The notes under the pieces: generated by a model | The model's input: only the letters and a program-made list of their open reading frames with translations | What the model was told of the DNA's origin: nothing | Database searches by the model: none | Shown: in pieces, positions 7,500-15,754 of the stretch | How the letters are laid out: the number at the start of each line of letters is the position of its first letter | How positions within the stretch are numbered: the stretch's first letter is position 1 | Source of the DNA: Flavobacterium phragmitis | GTDB lineage: Bacteria; Bacteroidota; Bacteroidia; Flavobacteriales; Flavobacteriaceae | Direction of reading: 5' to 3' | Assembly: GCF_900112575.1 (NCBI RefSeq) | Contig: NZ_FOMH01000001.1 | Span: 386,543-450,542 of the forward strand | DNA length: 64,000 nucleotides | Made by a program: the position numbers and the translations under genes

Positions 7500-8753
7500 A
7501 TGGCATTAAGGCGAGTTGTTGTAACAGGATTAGGTGCACTTACTCCTATCGGGAATAATATCCAAGAATATTGGAATGCACTTGTGAATGGGGTTAGCGG
7601 AGCGGCTCCTATAACATATTATGATACAGAAAAGCATAAAACGAAATTTGCCTGCGAAGTGAAAAACTTCAACATTGAAGATTACATGGATCGCAAGGAA
7701 TCTCGTCGATTAGATAAATTTGCACAATACGCTGTTGCTGCCAGTGATGAAGCTATTAAAGATGCTGGAATTACAAACGATAACGTAAACAAACAAAGAG
7801 TTGGTGTTATCTGGGGAGCAGGAATTGGAGGTTTAGAAACTTTCCAAGATGAAGTTATGTATTATGCAAAGGGTGACGGAACTCCAAAGTTCAATCCGTT
7901 TTTTATCCCTAAAATGATTGCTGATATTGCTCCTGCACATATTTCTATGCGTAATGGTTATATGGGACCAAATTATACTACGGTTTCTGCTTGTGCATCT
8001 TCTGCAAATGCATTAATCGATGCTTTCAATTACATTCGTTTAGGAATGTGCGATGTTATTGTTTCTGGAGGTTCTGAAGCAGCAGTTACGATTGCTGGTA
8101 TGGGAGGTTTCAGCTCAATGCACGCTTTATCTACAAGAAACGAAAGTCCAGAAACAGCTTCAAGACCTTTTGATGCAACCAGAGATGGTTTCGTTTTAGG
8201 AGAAGGAGCAGGAGCTTTGATTCTTGAAGATTACGAACATGCTAAAGCCAGAGGAGCAAAAATCTATTGCGAAATTGGTGGAGGCGGAATGTCATCTGAT
8301 GCTTATCACTTGACTGCACCACATCCAGAAGGAATCGGAGTTATTGCCGTAATGGAAAATACGTTAAGAGATGCTGGAATGAGTCCTGATCAAGTAGATC
8401 ATATTAATACTCACGGAACTTCTACTCCACTAGGAGACGTTGCTGAGTTAAAAGCAATTAGTGCTGTTTTTGGAGATCATGCTAAAAACATCAACATCAA
8501 CTCAACAAAATCAATGACAGGACATTTACTTGGTGCTGCTGGAGCTATCGAAGCTATTGCTTCTATCTTGGCGATGCAGAATGGAATTGTTCCTCCAACG
8601 ATTAACCATACAGTTGTTGATGAAAATATTGATCCATCATTAAACCTTACTTTAAACAAACCTCAAAAGAGAGAAGTAAATGTTGCGATGAGTAATACAT
8701 TTGGGTTTGGTGGACATAATGCTTGCGTATTGTTTAAAAAACTAGTTGACTAA
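7500..8753 (+). CDS. fabF: 3-oxoacyl-[acyl-carrier-protein] synthase II
   Basis: Condenses malonyl-ACP with acyl-ACP in fatty-acid elongation. The thiolase-fold triad is present: Cys165 in TVSACASSANA, His305 in NTHGTSTPLGD and His342 in SMTGHLLGAAGA. The C-terminal GFGGHNACVLFKK is characteristic. The length of 417 residues is normal. It follows acpP by 235 bp, with the acpP hairpin in between, and is followed 9 bp later by rnc. Confidence 0.96.
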   Translation: MALRRVVVTGLGALTPIGNNIQEYWNALVNGVSGAAPITYYDTEKHKTKFACEVKNFNIEDYMDRKESRRLDKFAQYAVAASDEAIKDAGITNDNVNKQRVGVIWGAGIGGLETFQDEVMYYAKGDGTPKFNPFFIPKMIADIAPAHISMRNGYMGPNYTTVSACASSANALIDAFNYIRLGMCDVIVSGGSEAAVTIAGMGGFSSMHALSTRNESPETASRPFDATRDGFVLGEGAGALILEDYEHAKARGAKIYCEIGGGGMSSDAYHLTAPHPEGIGVIAVMENTLRDAGMSPDQVDHINTHGTSTPLGDVAELKAISAVFGDHAKNININSTKSMTGHLLGAAGAIEAIASILAMQNGIVPPTINHTVVDENIDPSLNLTLNKPQKREVNVAMSNTFGFGGHNACVLFKKLVD

Positions 8754-8762
8754 TTTCTGTAT

Positions 8763-9503
8763 ATGAATATTATCAAAAAAATATTTTCTAAATCCCGTTC
8801 TCTAGAAGACGGGATTTTTTTTGACACTATTCAGAAAATTCTTGGTTTTCCGCCTTCGAATGTTGATTTTTATAGAAGAGCTTTCACTCATCGTTCTTCG
8901 AATAAATTAGATTCCAATGGGCATCCTATTAATTATGAGCGATTAGAATTTTTAGGAGATGCAATGTTAAGTGCCGTAATTGCTGCACATTTATTTAACA
9001 AAGCACCAAATGGAGATGAAGGTTATTTAACCAAAATGCGTTCAAAAATTGTGAGTCGTGAACATTTGAACGAATTAGGTAAAGATTTAAATCTAGTGCA
9101 GTTTGTAGAGAGTAAAGTGCCAATTCAGCATTTTGGAGAAAATATTCATGGTAATATTTTTGAATCTCTAATAGGTGCCATTTATTTAGATAAAGGCTAT
9201 TCTTTCTGCGAACGATTTATTCAAAAAAGAGTAGTTACTCCTTATGTCGATATTGCTCGACTAGAAGGAAAAGTGATAAGTTATAAAAGTCTTGTTATCG
9301 AATGGTGTCAGAAGGAAAAAAGAGTTTTTCATTATGACATTTTTGAAGATAACGGCATAGATGGACAGCGTTTATTTGGAGTCAAATTGAGTATTGATGA
9401 TAAAGTTGTTGCAAGAGCGAGAGCAACTTCAAAAAAGAAAGCAGAAGAAAAAGCATCGCAAAGAGCTTATTTTGCATTTCAAGAAAAAATTGACAAGAAA
9501 TAG
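8763..9503 (+). CDS. rnc: Ribonuclease III
   Basis: Double-stranded RNA endonuclease for rRNA and mRNA processing. The RNase III signature is NYERLEFLGDAML (about residues 59-71). The second acidic cluster is ENIHGNIFESLIGAIYLDKGY (about 128-148). A C-terminal double-stranded-RNA-binding domain follows (about 168-240) with the basic ARARATSKKKAEEKASQRAYFAF. The length of 246 residues is standard. The start 9 bp after fabF gives a likely translational unit, but a terminator-like hairpin covers codons 10-20. Since RNase III cleaves hairpins, autoregulation through this structure is conceivable but not shown. Confidence 0.94.
   Translation: MNIIKKIFSKSRSLEDGIFFDTIQKILGFPPSNVDFYRRAFTHRSSNKLDSNGHPINYERLEFLGDAMLSAVIAAHLFNKAPNGDEGYLTKMRSKIVSREHLNELGKDLNLVQFVESKVPIQHFGENIHGNIFESLIGAIYLDKGYSFCERFIQKRVVTPYVDIARLEGKVISYKSLVIEWCQKEKRVFHYDIFEDNGIDGQRLFGVKLSIDDKVVARARATSKKKAEEKASQRAYFAFQEKIDKK
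8791..8822 (+). terminator. Intrinsic-terminator-like hairpin inside the start of rnc
   Basis: AATCCCGT (8791-8798) pairs perfectly with ACGGGATT (8809-8816) around a 10-nt loop, and the stem runs straight into eight T residues. It lies at codons 10-20 of rnc, 38 bp after the fabF stop. It has the form of a Rho-independent terminator for acpP-fabF placed within the next coding region. Confidence 0.6.
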
Positions 9504-9579
9504 CTGCAAAAATGTTGTAAGTATCACAATGCTATAACGTTTTCGTTTATAATTTAACAAAACAACCATGTCATAACTG

Positions 9580-9609
9580 TTGAAGCTCCGTTTAGAAATA
9601 GTATATTTA
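9580..9609 (+). promoter_or_regulatory. Probable promoter of the IPExxxVDY gene and pyk
   Basis: TTG (9580-9582), a 19-nt spacer, then TATATTTA (9602-9609). This differs from TAnnTTTG only in the last base, and lies 20 bp before the ATG at 9629. Confidence 0.5.
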
Positions 9610-9628
9610 CAACTTGATTTTTCAAGAC

Positions 9629-10117
9629 ATGGCTATTCATAAATTGGATTTAGACGAATTTGACGAAATTGATTATTATTTAATGGCAATTCATACTTCA
9701 TTAGAAGATTATAGATTAGCCTATTTTATCAATAAAATCCTTCCGGTAAACTTAAGTAAGAGCAAAAACGAGATCCATGCTCAAACTAAGGAAGGGGAAG
9801 CAAATTTTTCGAGATTCTATTATTATGATGAAGAAAAAGCGGTTTCCTGGAATTTAATTCAGAATAAAAACGAAATCATTTCTGTGAGTACAAATGATTT
9901 TCAGAATTTGTTTTCTAATGAGACAAGTGAGGTTTCGACAACAATTCATTTACTTCCTGAATTCAAAAAAGTCGATTTTTTCCTGAAAATAGACAATAGC
10001 GAAGAGGCGCTTAATTTTTCAGAAATTCAACAAAAATTAAAAACAATCGAAAGTATTGCAGCAATTTATGCTGTCGATACGGACAATATAAAATCAAAAA
10101 ACAATCTAATTTTTTAA
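9629..10117 (+). CDS. IPExxxVDY family protein
   Basis: A protein of about 162 residues found across Bacteroidota between rnc and pyk, named after a conserved short motif, here LLPEFKKVDFFLKI near the C-terminus. Function is unknown. I place the start at the ATG at 9629 rather than the TTG five codons upstream, because the ATG follows a promoter and begins the conserved MAIHKLDLDEFDEIDY. The stop is 5 bp from the pyk start, so the two are probably co-translated. Confidence 0.8.
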   Translation: MAIHKLDLDEFDEIDYYLMAIHTSLEDYRLAYFINKILPVNLSKSKNEIHAQTKEGEANFSRFYYYDEEKAVSWNLIQNKNEIISVSTNDFQNLFSNETSEVSTTIHLLPEFKKVDFFLKIDNSEEALNFSEIQQKLKTIESIAAIYAVDTDNIKSKNNLIF

Positions 10118-10122
10118 AAAAA

Positions 10123-11556
10123 ATGCTAACAAACAAGAAAACCAAAATTGTTGCTACACTTGGCCCCGCTTGTAGTACAAGAGAGATCATTAAAGATATG
10201 ATCGAAGCAGGTGTTAATGTGTTTAGAATCAATTTTTCGCATGCAGATTACGAAGGAGTAAAAGAAAAAATTAATATTATCAGAGGCTTAAACGAAGAGT
10301 TTGGTTACACTACTGCAATCCTTGGAGATTTGCAAGGACCAAAACTTAGAGTTGGTGTTATGGAAGAAGGTACTGTGGTAAATGATGGTGATGAAATCAC
10401 TTTTACAACTGCCGAAGATATTATCGGAACATCAAAAAGAGTGTTCATGAAATATCAAAATTTCCCAAATGATGTTAACCCGGGAGAGCGTATTTTGCTT
10501 GATGATGGTAAACTTATTTTTGAAATTGTTTCAACAGACAAAAAAACAGAAGTTGTTGCTAGAGTTATTCAAGGTGGAGAATTAAAATCTAAAAAAGGAG
10601 TTAATCTTCCAAACACTAAAATCTCTTTACCAGCTTTAACAGAAAAAGATATTGCAGATGCGATTTTTGCAATTGAGCAAAAAGTAGACTGGATCGCACT
10701 TTCGTTTGTGAAAACTCCTCGCGATTTACAAGATTTACAAGAATTAATCGCTAAACATTCAGAAGTTAAAATTCCAATCGTTGCTAAAATTGAAATGCCA
10801 GAAGCTCTTGAGAACATGGATAAAATTGTAGCGTATTGCGATGGTTTAATGGTGGCTCGTGGAGATCTTGGTGTTGAGCTTCCTGCTCACGAAGTGCCAT
10901 TGGTTCAAAAAGATTTGATCCGCAGAGCAAAAACAGCTAGAATTCCAGTTATCGTTGCGACTCAAATGATGGAAACAATGATTACAAGTTTGACTCCAAC
11001 AAGAGCAGAAGTAAATGACGTTGCTAACTCAGTAATGGACGGTGCAGATGCTGTAATGTTGTCTGGAGAAACTGCAACAGGAAATTACCCAGTTCAAGTA
11101 ATTCAAAAAATGGCACAAATTTGCGAAGCTGTAGAAAACTCTCCGCTTATTCAAGTGCCTCAAAATACTCCACAAATTAAAACAAACCGTTTTGTAACTA
11201 AAACTGTTTGCCACCAAGCCGCTTTATTAGCAAATGAAATCGAAGCTAAAGCAATTTGTACGTTAACAAACAGCGGTTATACAGCTTTCCAAATTTCAGC
11301 TTGGAGACCTTCTACAGCTCACATTTTAGTATTTACTTCAAACAGAAGAATCTTAACACAATTGAATTTATTATGGGGAGTTAAATCTTTCTACTATGAT
11401 AATGACGAAAGTACTGATGATACTGTAACAGACGTAAATCAAATTGCAGTTGAGAAAGGATATGCACAAAAAGGAGATTATTTAATCAACCTTGCAGCAA
11501 TGCCAATCAAAGAAAAAGGAATGGTTAATACGATGAGAGTATCTCAAATTGACTAA
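10123..11556 (+). CDS. pyk: Pyruvate kinase
   Basis: Converts phosphoenolpyruvate and ADP to pyruvate and ATP. The N-terminal TKIVATLGPACSTREIIKDMI, the active-site IPIVAKIEMPEALENMD (the Lys of AKIE) and MVARGDLGVELP are all typical. MDGADAVMLSGETATGNYP follows. The C-terminal domain is complete. The length of 477 residues is normal for the bacterial type. It begins 5 bp after the IPExxxVDY gene and ends at a clear terminator. Confidence 0.96.
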   Translation: MLTNKKTKIVATLGPACSTREIIKDMIEAGVNVFRINFSHADYEGVKEKINIIRGLNEEFGYTTAILGDLQGPKLRVGVMEEGTVVNDGDEITFTTAEDIIGTSKRVFMKYQNFPNDVNPGERILLDDGKLIFEIVSTDKKTEVVARVIQGGELKSKKGVNLPNTKISLPALTEKDIADAIFAIEQKVDWIALSFVKTPRDLQDLQELIAKHSEVKIPIVAKIEMPEALENMDKIVAYCDGLMVARGDLGVELPAHEVPLVQKDLIRRAKTARIPVIVATQMMETMITSLTPTRAEVNDVANSVMDGADAVMLSGETATGNYPVQVIQKMAQICEAVENSPLIQVPQNTPQIKTNRFVTKTVCHQAALLANEIEAKAICTLTNSGYTAFQISAWRPSTAHILVFTSNRRILTQLNLLWGVKSFYYDNDESTDDTVTDVNQIAVEKGYAQKGDYLINLAAMPIKEKGMVNTMRVSQID

Positions 11557-11582
11557 TTTTTTTCTATTATAATTTCAAAAAA

Positions 11583-11608
11583 GTCGCTTAGTAATAAGCG
11601 GCTTTTTT
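11583..11608 (+). terminator. Intrinsic terminator after pyk
   Basis: GTCGCTTA/TAAGCGGC form an 8-bp stem (one T-G pair) with a GTAA loop and a T6 tail, 26 bp past the pyk stop. Confidence 0.85.
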
Positions 11609-11782
11609 GTTTTTACTTCTTTTTTATTCCTACTCTCAAGTTCAGATGATAGTAAATTTCGTTTCATTTGATAAATTTTCTAGAAATTTTTATTCCATTT
11701 TTGCCATAAAATGTACCTTGAATAGTTTTTTTATACTAGTACTTGAAAAAGTAAAAGAGGTCATTTTTCGGTTCATTGAGTG

Positions 11783-11807
11783 TGTTTCATTTTCCTAAAA
11801 TGAAACA
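11783..11807. promoter_or_regulatory. Palindromic operator candidate 1 (TGTTTCA/TGAAACA)
   Basis: TGTTTCATTTT and AAAATGAAACA arms flank a CCT centre. The same half-sites recur in a perfect palindrome 50 bp downstream and in a third site before the MFS gene. No T-run follows, so a terminator is less likely than a protein-binding site. Confidence 0.45.
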
Positions 11808-11831
11808 TTTTGGTGCAAATTCTTCATTTTT

Positions 11832-11859
11832 CTTGTTTCATTTTATAAAATGAAACAAG
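11832..11859. promoter_or_regulatory. Palindromic operator candidate 2, perfect 28-nt palindrome
   Basis: A perfect palindrome with half-site CTTGTTTCATTTTA. Its centre lies about 50 bp (close to five helical turns) from the centre of the first palindrome, the geometry expected for cooperative binding of a dimeric regulator. It lies about 235 bp before the sulfatase start. Confidence 0.5.
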
Positions 11860-12092
11860 CTGACACCAAATAATTACAATTGTTCGTTCATTTATTACTT
11901 AATTTTGAGAAGCTTAAAAAAAAGTTAAAAAACTATTTTTCAGATTTTTAAGCAAAATTAATTTGAAGCATCTTAATTAAATACAGTATTCTTTTTCTTA
12001 AAAGCCTTTTTAAAAATTACATTTTCCCATTTATTTTTTTGGATTTACAACCTCATATATATAACAAGAATCATTAACGAATTTTTATTATC

Positions 12093-13775
12093 ATGAAACA
12101 AATCAAATTAAAATGCGGATTTACATTTACCATAAAGGTATTTACATTACTATTTTTTGCAGGAGTTTCTGTGAGCGCTCAGAGCAAGAAGCCAAATATT
12201 TTGGTGCTTTGGGGAGATGATATCGGAACAACTAATATAAGTGCTTACAGCGATGGACTTATGGGGTACACTACTCCCAATATTGATCGTTTAGCTAACG
12301 AAGGAATGCGTTTCTTGCATTATTATGGAGAACAAAGCTGTACCGCTGGTCGTGCCGCTTTTCTAACAGGACAGCATGGTCTTAGAACAGGATTAACAAA
12401 AGTTGGTTTTCCTGGAGCACCAATGGGAATGAGTCAGTTAGATCCTTCTGTAGGAGGAATTATGAAAAGTTTAGGATATGCGACGGGACAGTTTGGTAAA
12501 AATCACGTGGGGGATCGTAACGAGAGTTTGCCAACTGTAAATGGTTTTGATGAATTTTTTGGAAACCTGTATCACTTAAATGCAGAAGAAGAACCAGAAT
12601 TACCAGATTATCCAAAAGATCCTGAATATTTGAAAAAATTTGGTCCAAGAGGAGTTTTAAAATGTACCGCAACCAATGTAGATGATGCCACTACCGATCC
12701 TCGTTTTGGAAGAGTTGGAAAACAAAAAATCGAAGATACAGGAGCACTTACTAAAAAAAGAATGGAAACCGTGGATGATGAAACCTCTGCAGCAGCAATT
12801 GACTTTATTAAAAGACAGCATGCAGCAGGAAAACCATTTTTCTGCTGGTTCAATGCCACTCGTATGCACCTTCGCACACACGTAAGAGCAGAACACAGAG
12901 GACGATATACTCATGGAGACAGTGAATATATTGATGGTATGATAGAACACGATGAAACCATTGGAAGCATCCTAAAAGCATTAGATGATTTAGGAATTGC
13001 CGATAATACAATTGTGGTTTATTCAACAGATAATGGCCCTCACATGAATACATGGCCTGATGGCGCAATGACACCATTCCGCTCTGAGAAAAATACCAAT
13101 TGGGAAGGAGCTTTCCGTGTACCATGTATCGTTCGCTGGCCAGGACACATTAAACCAGGAACTGTAACGACAGAATTGATGAGTCATAATGACTGGATTC
13201 CTACATTCGCTTCGATTGCAGGAGAACCAGATATCGTTAACAAACTTCTAAAAGGTTATGCTGCAAATGGAAAAACATATAAAGTGCATTTGGATGGTTT
13301 TGACCAAAGTAAATTTTTAGAAGGCAAAACTCCAAAAAGCGCCAGAGATAAATTCTTCTATACAGATGATGACGGACTTTTGGTAGGATTACGAGAAGGA
13401 GACTATAAATATGTTTTCGCAGAGCAACGTTTGGGAGGAACAATGGGAGTTTGGGCAGAGCCATTTACTAAACTTCGTTTACAGAAAATATTCAATTTAT
13501 ATCAGGATCCATTTGAAAGAGCAGATATTACATCCAATACTTTCTGGGACTGGCAGATGAATCATGTGCAGATGATGTATGGTGCAATTCAAGATGTTGT
13601 TGTATTTGCAGAAACATTTAAAGATTATCCACCAAGATCAATACCGCCTAGCTTCTCAGCTTACACTATCATGGAAGAAGCAATGAAGGACATCAAAGCA
13701 CAAAAATATATTGAGAAAAATGTGCTTCCTAAATTAAAAGAGGAAGAAGAGACAGCTTCAAAAAAGAAAAAATAA
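12093..13775 (+). CDS. Secreted type I arylsulfatase
   Basis: A formylglycine-dependent sulfatase that hydrolyses sulfate esters, exported by a signal peptide (cleavage after SAQ, about residue 30). The metal-binding GDDIG (Asp42, Asp43) opens the alkaline-phosphatase-like fold. The active-site signature is CTAGR, with Cys83 as the residue converted to formylglycine. This fits C-x-A-x-R rather than the commoner CxPSR. The distal metal site is STDNGPHMNTWPDG. At 560 residues the length is normal. No sulfatase-maturating enzyme is encoded in the window. It heads a co-directional run with the HAD lipoprotein, a beta-barrel protein and DUF2252. Natural substrate unknown. Confidence 0.88.
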   Translation: MKQIKLKCGFTFTIKVFTLLFFAGVSVSAQSKKPNILVLWGDDIGTTNISAYSDGLMGYTTPNIDRLANEGMRFLHYYGEQSCTAGRAAFLTGQHGLRTGLTKVGFPGAPMGMSQLDPSVGGIMKSLGYATGQFGKNHVGDRNESLPTVNGFDEFFGNLYHLNAEEEPELPDYPKDPEYLKKFGPRGVLKCTATNVDDATTDPRFGRVGKQKIEDTGALTKKRMETVDDETSAAAIDFIKRQHAAGKPFFCWFNATRMHLRTHVRAEHRGRYTHGDSEYIDGMIEHDETIGSILKALDDLGIADNTIVVYSTDNGPHMNTWPDGAMTPFRSEKNTNWEGAFRVPCIVRWPGHIKPGTVTTELMSHNDWIPTFASIAGEPDIVNKLLKGYAANGKTYKVHLDGFDQSKFLEGKTPKSARDKFFYTDDDGLLVGLREGDYKYVFAEQRLGGTMGVWAEPFTKLRLQKIFNLYQDPFERADITSNTFWDWQMNHVQMMYGAIQDVVVFAETFKDYPPRSIPPSFSAYTIMEEAMKDIKAQKYIEKNVLPKLKEEEETASKKKK

Positions 13776-13783
13776 AAACAAAA

Positions 13784-13819
13784 AATAGAGCTTGAATCTC
13801 CCATACTTCAGGCTCTATT
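13784..13819 (+). other. Intercistronic 13-bp hairpin between sulfatase and HAD genes
   Basis: AATAGAGCTTGAA and TTCAGGCTCTATT form a 13-bp stem with one T-G pair around a 10-nt loop. No T-run follows, so it may act as an mRNA-stabilising or weak pausing element rather than as a terminator. The downstream ATG is 20 bp away. Confidence 0.5.
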
Positions 13820-13838
13820 AAATTAAAAAATCAATATC

Positions 13839-14855
13839 ATGTATAAGAAAATATATGTGTTGTTTCTGTTTTTGTTTTTATTGATTTCTTGTAAAAACAA
13901 ATCAGAAGACACTACTACTATTAGTCCAAAAGATAGTACGGCAGTAGTTACAAGCACTGGAGATCCTTTGCCGAGTTGGAATGATGGAACTTTAAAAAGC
14001 GACATTATTGCTTATGTTGAAAAAGTAACCAAAAAAGGAAGTCCTGAATTTATTCCAGAAGAATCTAGAATTGCCACTTTTGATAACGATGGAACTCTAT
14101 GGGCAGAAAAACCTTATGTGCAAGAACTTTTTGCTTTTTATCGTGTAAAAAAAATGGTTGAAGCCAATCCTGAACTTGCCAAGAAACAGCCTTTTAAAGC
14201 TGTAGTAGAAAAAGATAAAACATTTTTTGAAAAAGGAGGTGATAAAGCACTTATAGAACTTGTAGCAGCAACACATACAGGAACAAATGAAGAGGAGTTT
14301 GAAACTTCGGTTTTAGATTTTTTTAAAGATGCCAAGTATCCTCCCAAAAATATTCCTGTAAAACAAATTCGCTACCAGCCACAATTAGAGTTGCTGAATT
14401 ATTTACGTGCAAATGGTTTTAAGACCTACATCGTAACAGGTGGAACAATTGAAGTCGTAAGAGCGATAGCTCAAGATTTTTATGGAATTCCAAAAAATCA
14501 GGTTGTGGGAACTTCTTTCAAATATAAGTACGATAATGCTAAAAATGAAGTCCAACGAGAACCAGCTTTAAATCATTTTAATGATAAAGAAGGAAAACCT
14601 GTTGGGATACAATTGCATATTGGTCAACGTCCTGTTTTTGCCTGTGGTAACGAAGGCGGATCTGGAGATATTGCCATGCTAAAATATTCGCAGGGAAATA
14701 AATATCCGTCTTTTCAATTATTAGTCAATCATAATGATTCGATACGTGAGTATAGTTATCAAGAAAAAGATAATGCATCATTAAATGCGGCAGCAAAAAA
14801 TAAATGGCATGTTGTGGATATGAAAAAAGACTGGAAGAAAGTTTTTGCAGATTAA
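13839..14855 (+). CDS. HAD-superfamily phosphatase-like lipoprotein
   Basis: A 338-residue predicted lipoprotein with a lipobox LISC at Cys18. The HAD motif I is FDNDGTLW (Asp82, Asp84). Motif II is the Thr in YIVTGGT. Motif III/IV region is FACGNEGGSGDIAML. The fold resembles phosphoserine-phosphatase-like HAD enzymes, here placed in the envelope, so it probably dephosphorylates an external or periplasmic metabolite. It is co-directional with the sulfatase (63 bp gap) and the following beta-barrel gene. Substrate unknown. Confidence 0.75.
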   Translation: MYKKIYVLFLFLFLLISCKNKSEDTTTISPKDSTAVVTSTGDPLPSWNDGTLKSDIIAYVEKVTKKGSPEFIPEESRIATFDNDGTLWAEKPYVQELFAFYRVKKMVEANPELAKKQPFKAVVEKDKTFFEKGGDKALIELVAATHTGTNEEEFETSVLDFFKDAKYPPKNIPVKQIRYQPQLELLNYLRANGFKTYIVTGGTIEVVRAIAQDFYGIPKNQVVGTSFKYKYDNAKNEVQREPALNHFNDKEGKPVGIQLHIGQRPVFACGNEGGSGDIAMLKYSQGNKYPSFQLLVNHNDSIREYSYQEKDNASLNAAAKNKWHVVDMKKDWKKVFAD

Positions 14856-14917
14856 ACACACAATGGCTTTACAGCTGAATGTCATAGTTTCTTTTTTAAT
14901 CCATTAAATAAAGTTGT

Positions 14918-15721
14918 ATGAAACATTCTTTTCTAGTATTAATACTGATGTTGTCAGTTCATTATACAACTTCTGCACAGGAAGAAAAGCCTGGAAACAG
15001 TGCACAAGAGCTTGCTGATAAACTGGCAAACCCTGTGGCAAGTTTAATTAGTGTACCGCTTCAGAATAATTTGAATTATGGAATTGGTCCTTATAATGGC
15101 GTAAAATATACTATTAATATACAGCCCGTTATTCCCTTTAAATTAAGTGACAACTTAAACTTAATAACCCGATGGATTCTTCCTGTTGTAGATCAAAGAA
15201 ATATTACAGGATTGAATACACATGAATTTGGTTTGAGTGATGCTACCGTTACGGCTTTTTTTGCTCCTAAAAGTAAAAAAATAATATACGGAATTGGACC
15301 CGCATTTTTAGTTCCTACTGCTACAGAAAAACTTTTAGGAACAGAAAAATTTGGAGTTGGACCCAGTGTATTAGTAATGCATCAAGGTAAAGGTTTGTCT
15401 GTTGGTTTTATAGCCAATCAAATTTGGTCTGTGGCAGGAGCATCGGATAGCGCTGATTTTAATAGTTTTTACACTCAAATATTTATGTCTCATAGTTATA
15501 AAAGTGGTGCAAACTGGGGAGTAAATGCAGAAATTACGCAAAACTGGGAAGCCAATACAACTTTAATTTCTTTAAATCCAATGATGGGAGGAATCACAAA
15601 ATTTGGAGATCAGGTGGTTCAGTTTTCTGTACAGCCATTAATTCCAATTGTGGGACATCAAGCTATAAAACCTGATTGGGGATTGAGAGCAGTTGTTGCT
15701 TTTGTTTTTCCTGGTTCATGA
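14918..15721 (+). CDS. Outer-membrane beta-barrel / transporter-like protein
   Basis: A 267-residue exported protein: signal peptide with cleavage after TSAQ near residue 20, then NSAQELADKLANPVASLISVPLQNN, a segment typical of a widespread family often mislabelled neuromedin U in databases. The rest is rich in alternating beta-strands (NLITRWILPVV, IIYGIGPAFLVP, LSVGFIANQIW) and ends in the aromatic/hydrophobic VVAFVFPGS, consistent with an outer-membrane barrel. It sits in the sulfatase gene run. Transport substrate unknown. Confidence 0.65.
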   Translation: MKHSFLVLILMLSVHYTTSAQEEKPGNSAQELADKLANPVASLISVPLQNNLNYGIGPYNGVKYTINIQPVIPFKLSDNLNLITRWILPVVDQRNITGLNTHEFGLSDATVTAFFAPKSKKIIYGIGPAFLVPTATEKLLGTEKFGVGPSVLVMHQGKGLSVGFIANQIWSVAGASDSADFNSFYTQIFMSHSYKSGANWGVNAEITQNWEANTTLISLNPMMGGITKFGDQVVQFSVQPLIPIVGHQAIKPDWGLRAVVAFVFPGS

Positions 15722-15754
15722 TTTTTTATCGTAGAAAGTGAAATAATTATTCTC

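Larger units (their letters stand above)
11609..12092 (+). other. Non-coding spacer upstream of the sulfatase block
   Basis: About 480 bp of strongly AT-rich sequence with no credible gene. The only structured elements are two related palindromes (11783-11807 and 11832-11859). The remaining 230 bp before the sulfatase ATG contains no clear TAnnTTTG box that I could assign with confidence. Confidence 0.6.

Noticed and set aside
11607..11798. A 63-codon plus-strand frame in the gap before the sulfatase.
   Set aside because: It starts inside the pyk terminator's T-tail, has no ribosome-binding context and overlaps the first palindrome.
12608..13125. Several open frames of 70-97 codons opposite and out of frame with the sulfatase gene.
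   Set aside because: They are shadows of the sulfatase reading frame; their cysteine- and aromatic-rich translations do not look like proteins.
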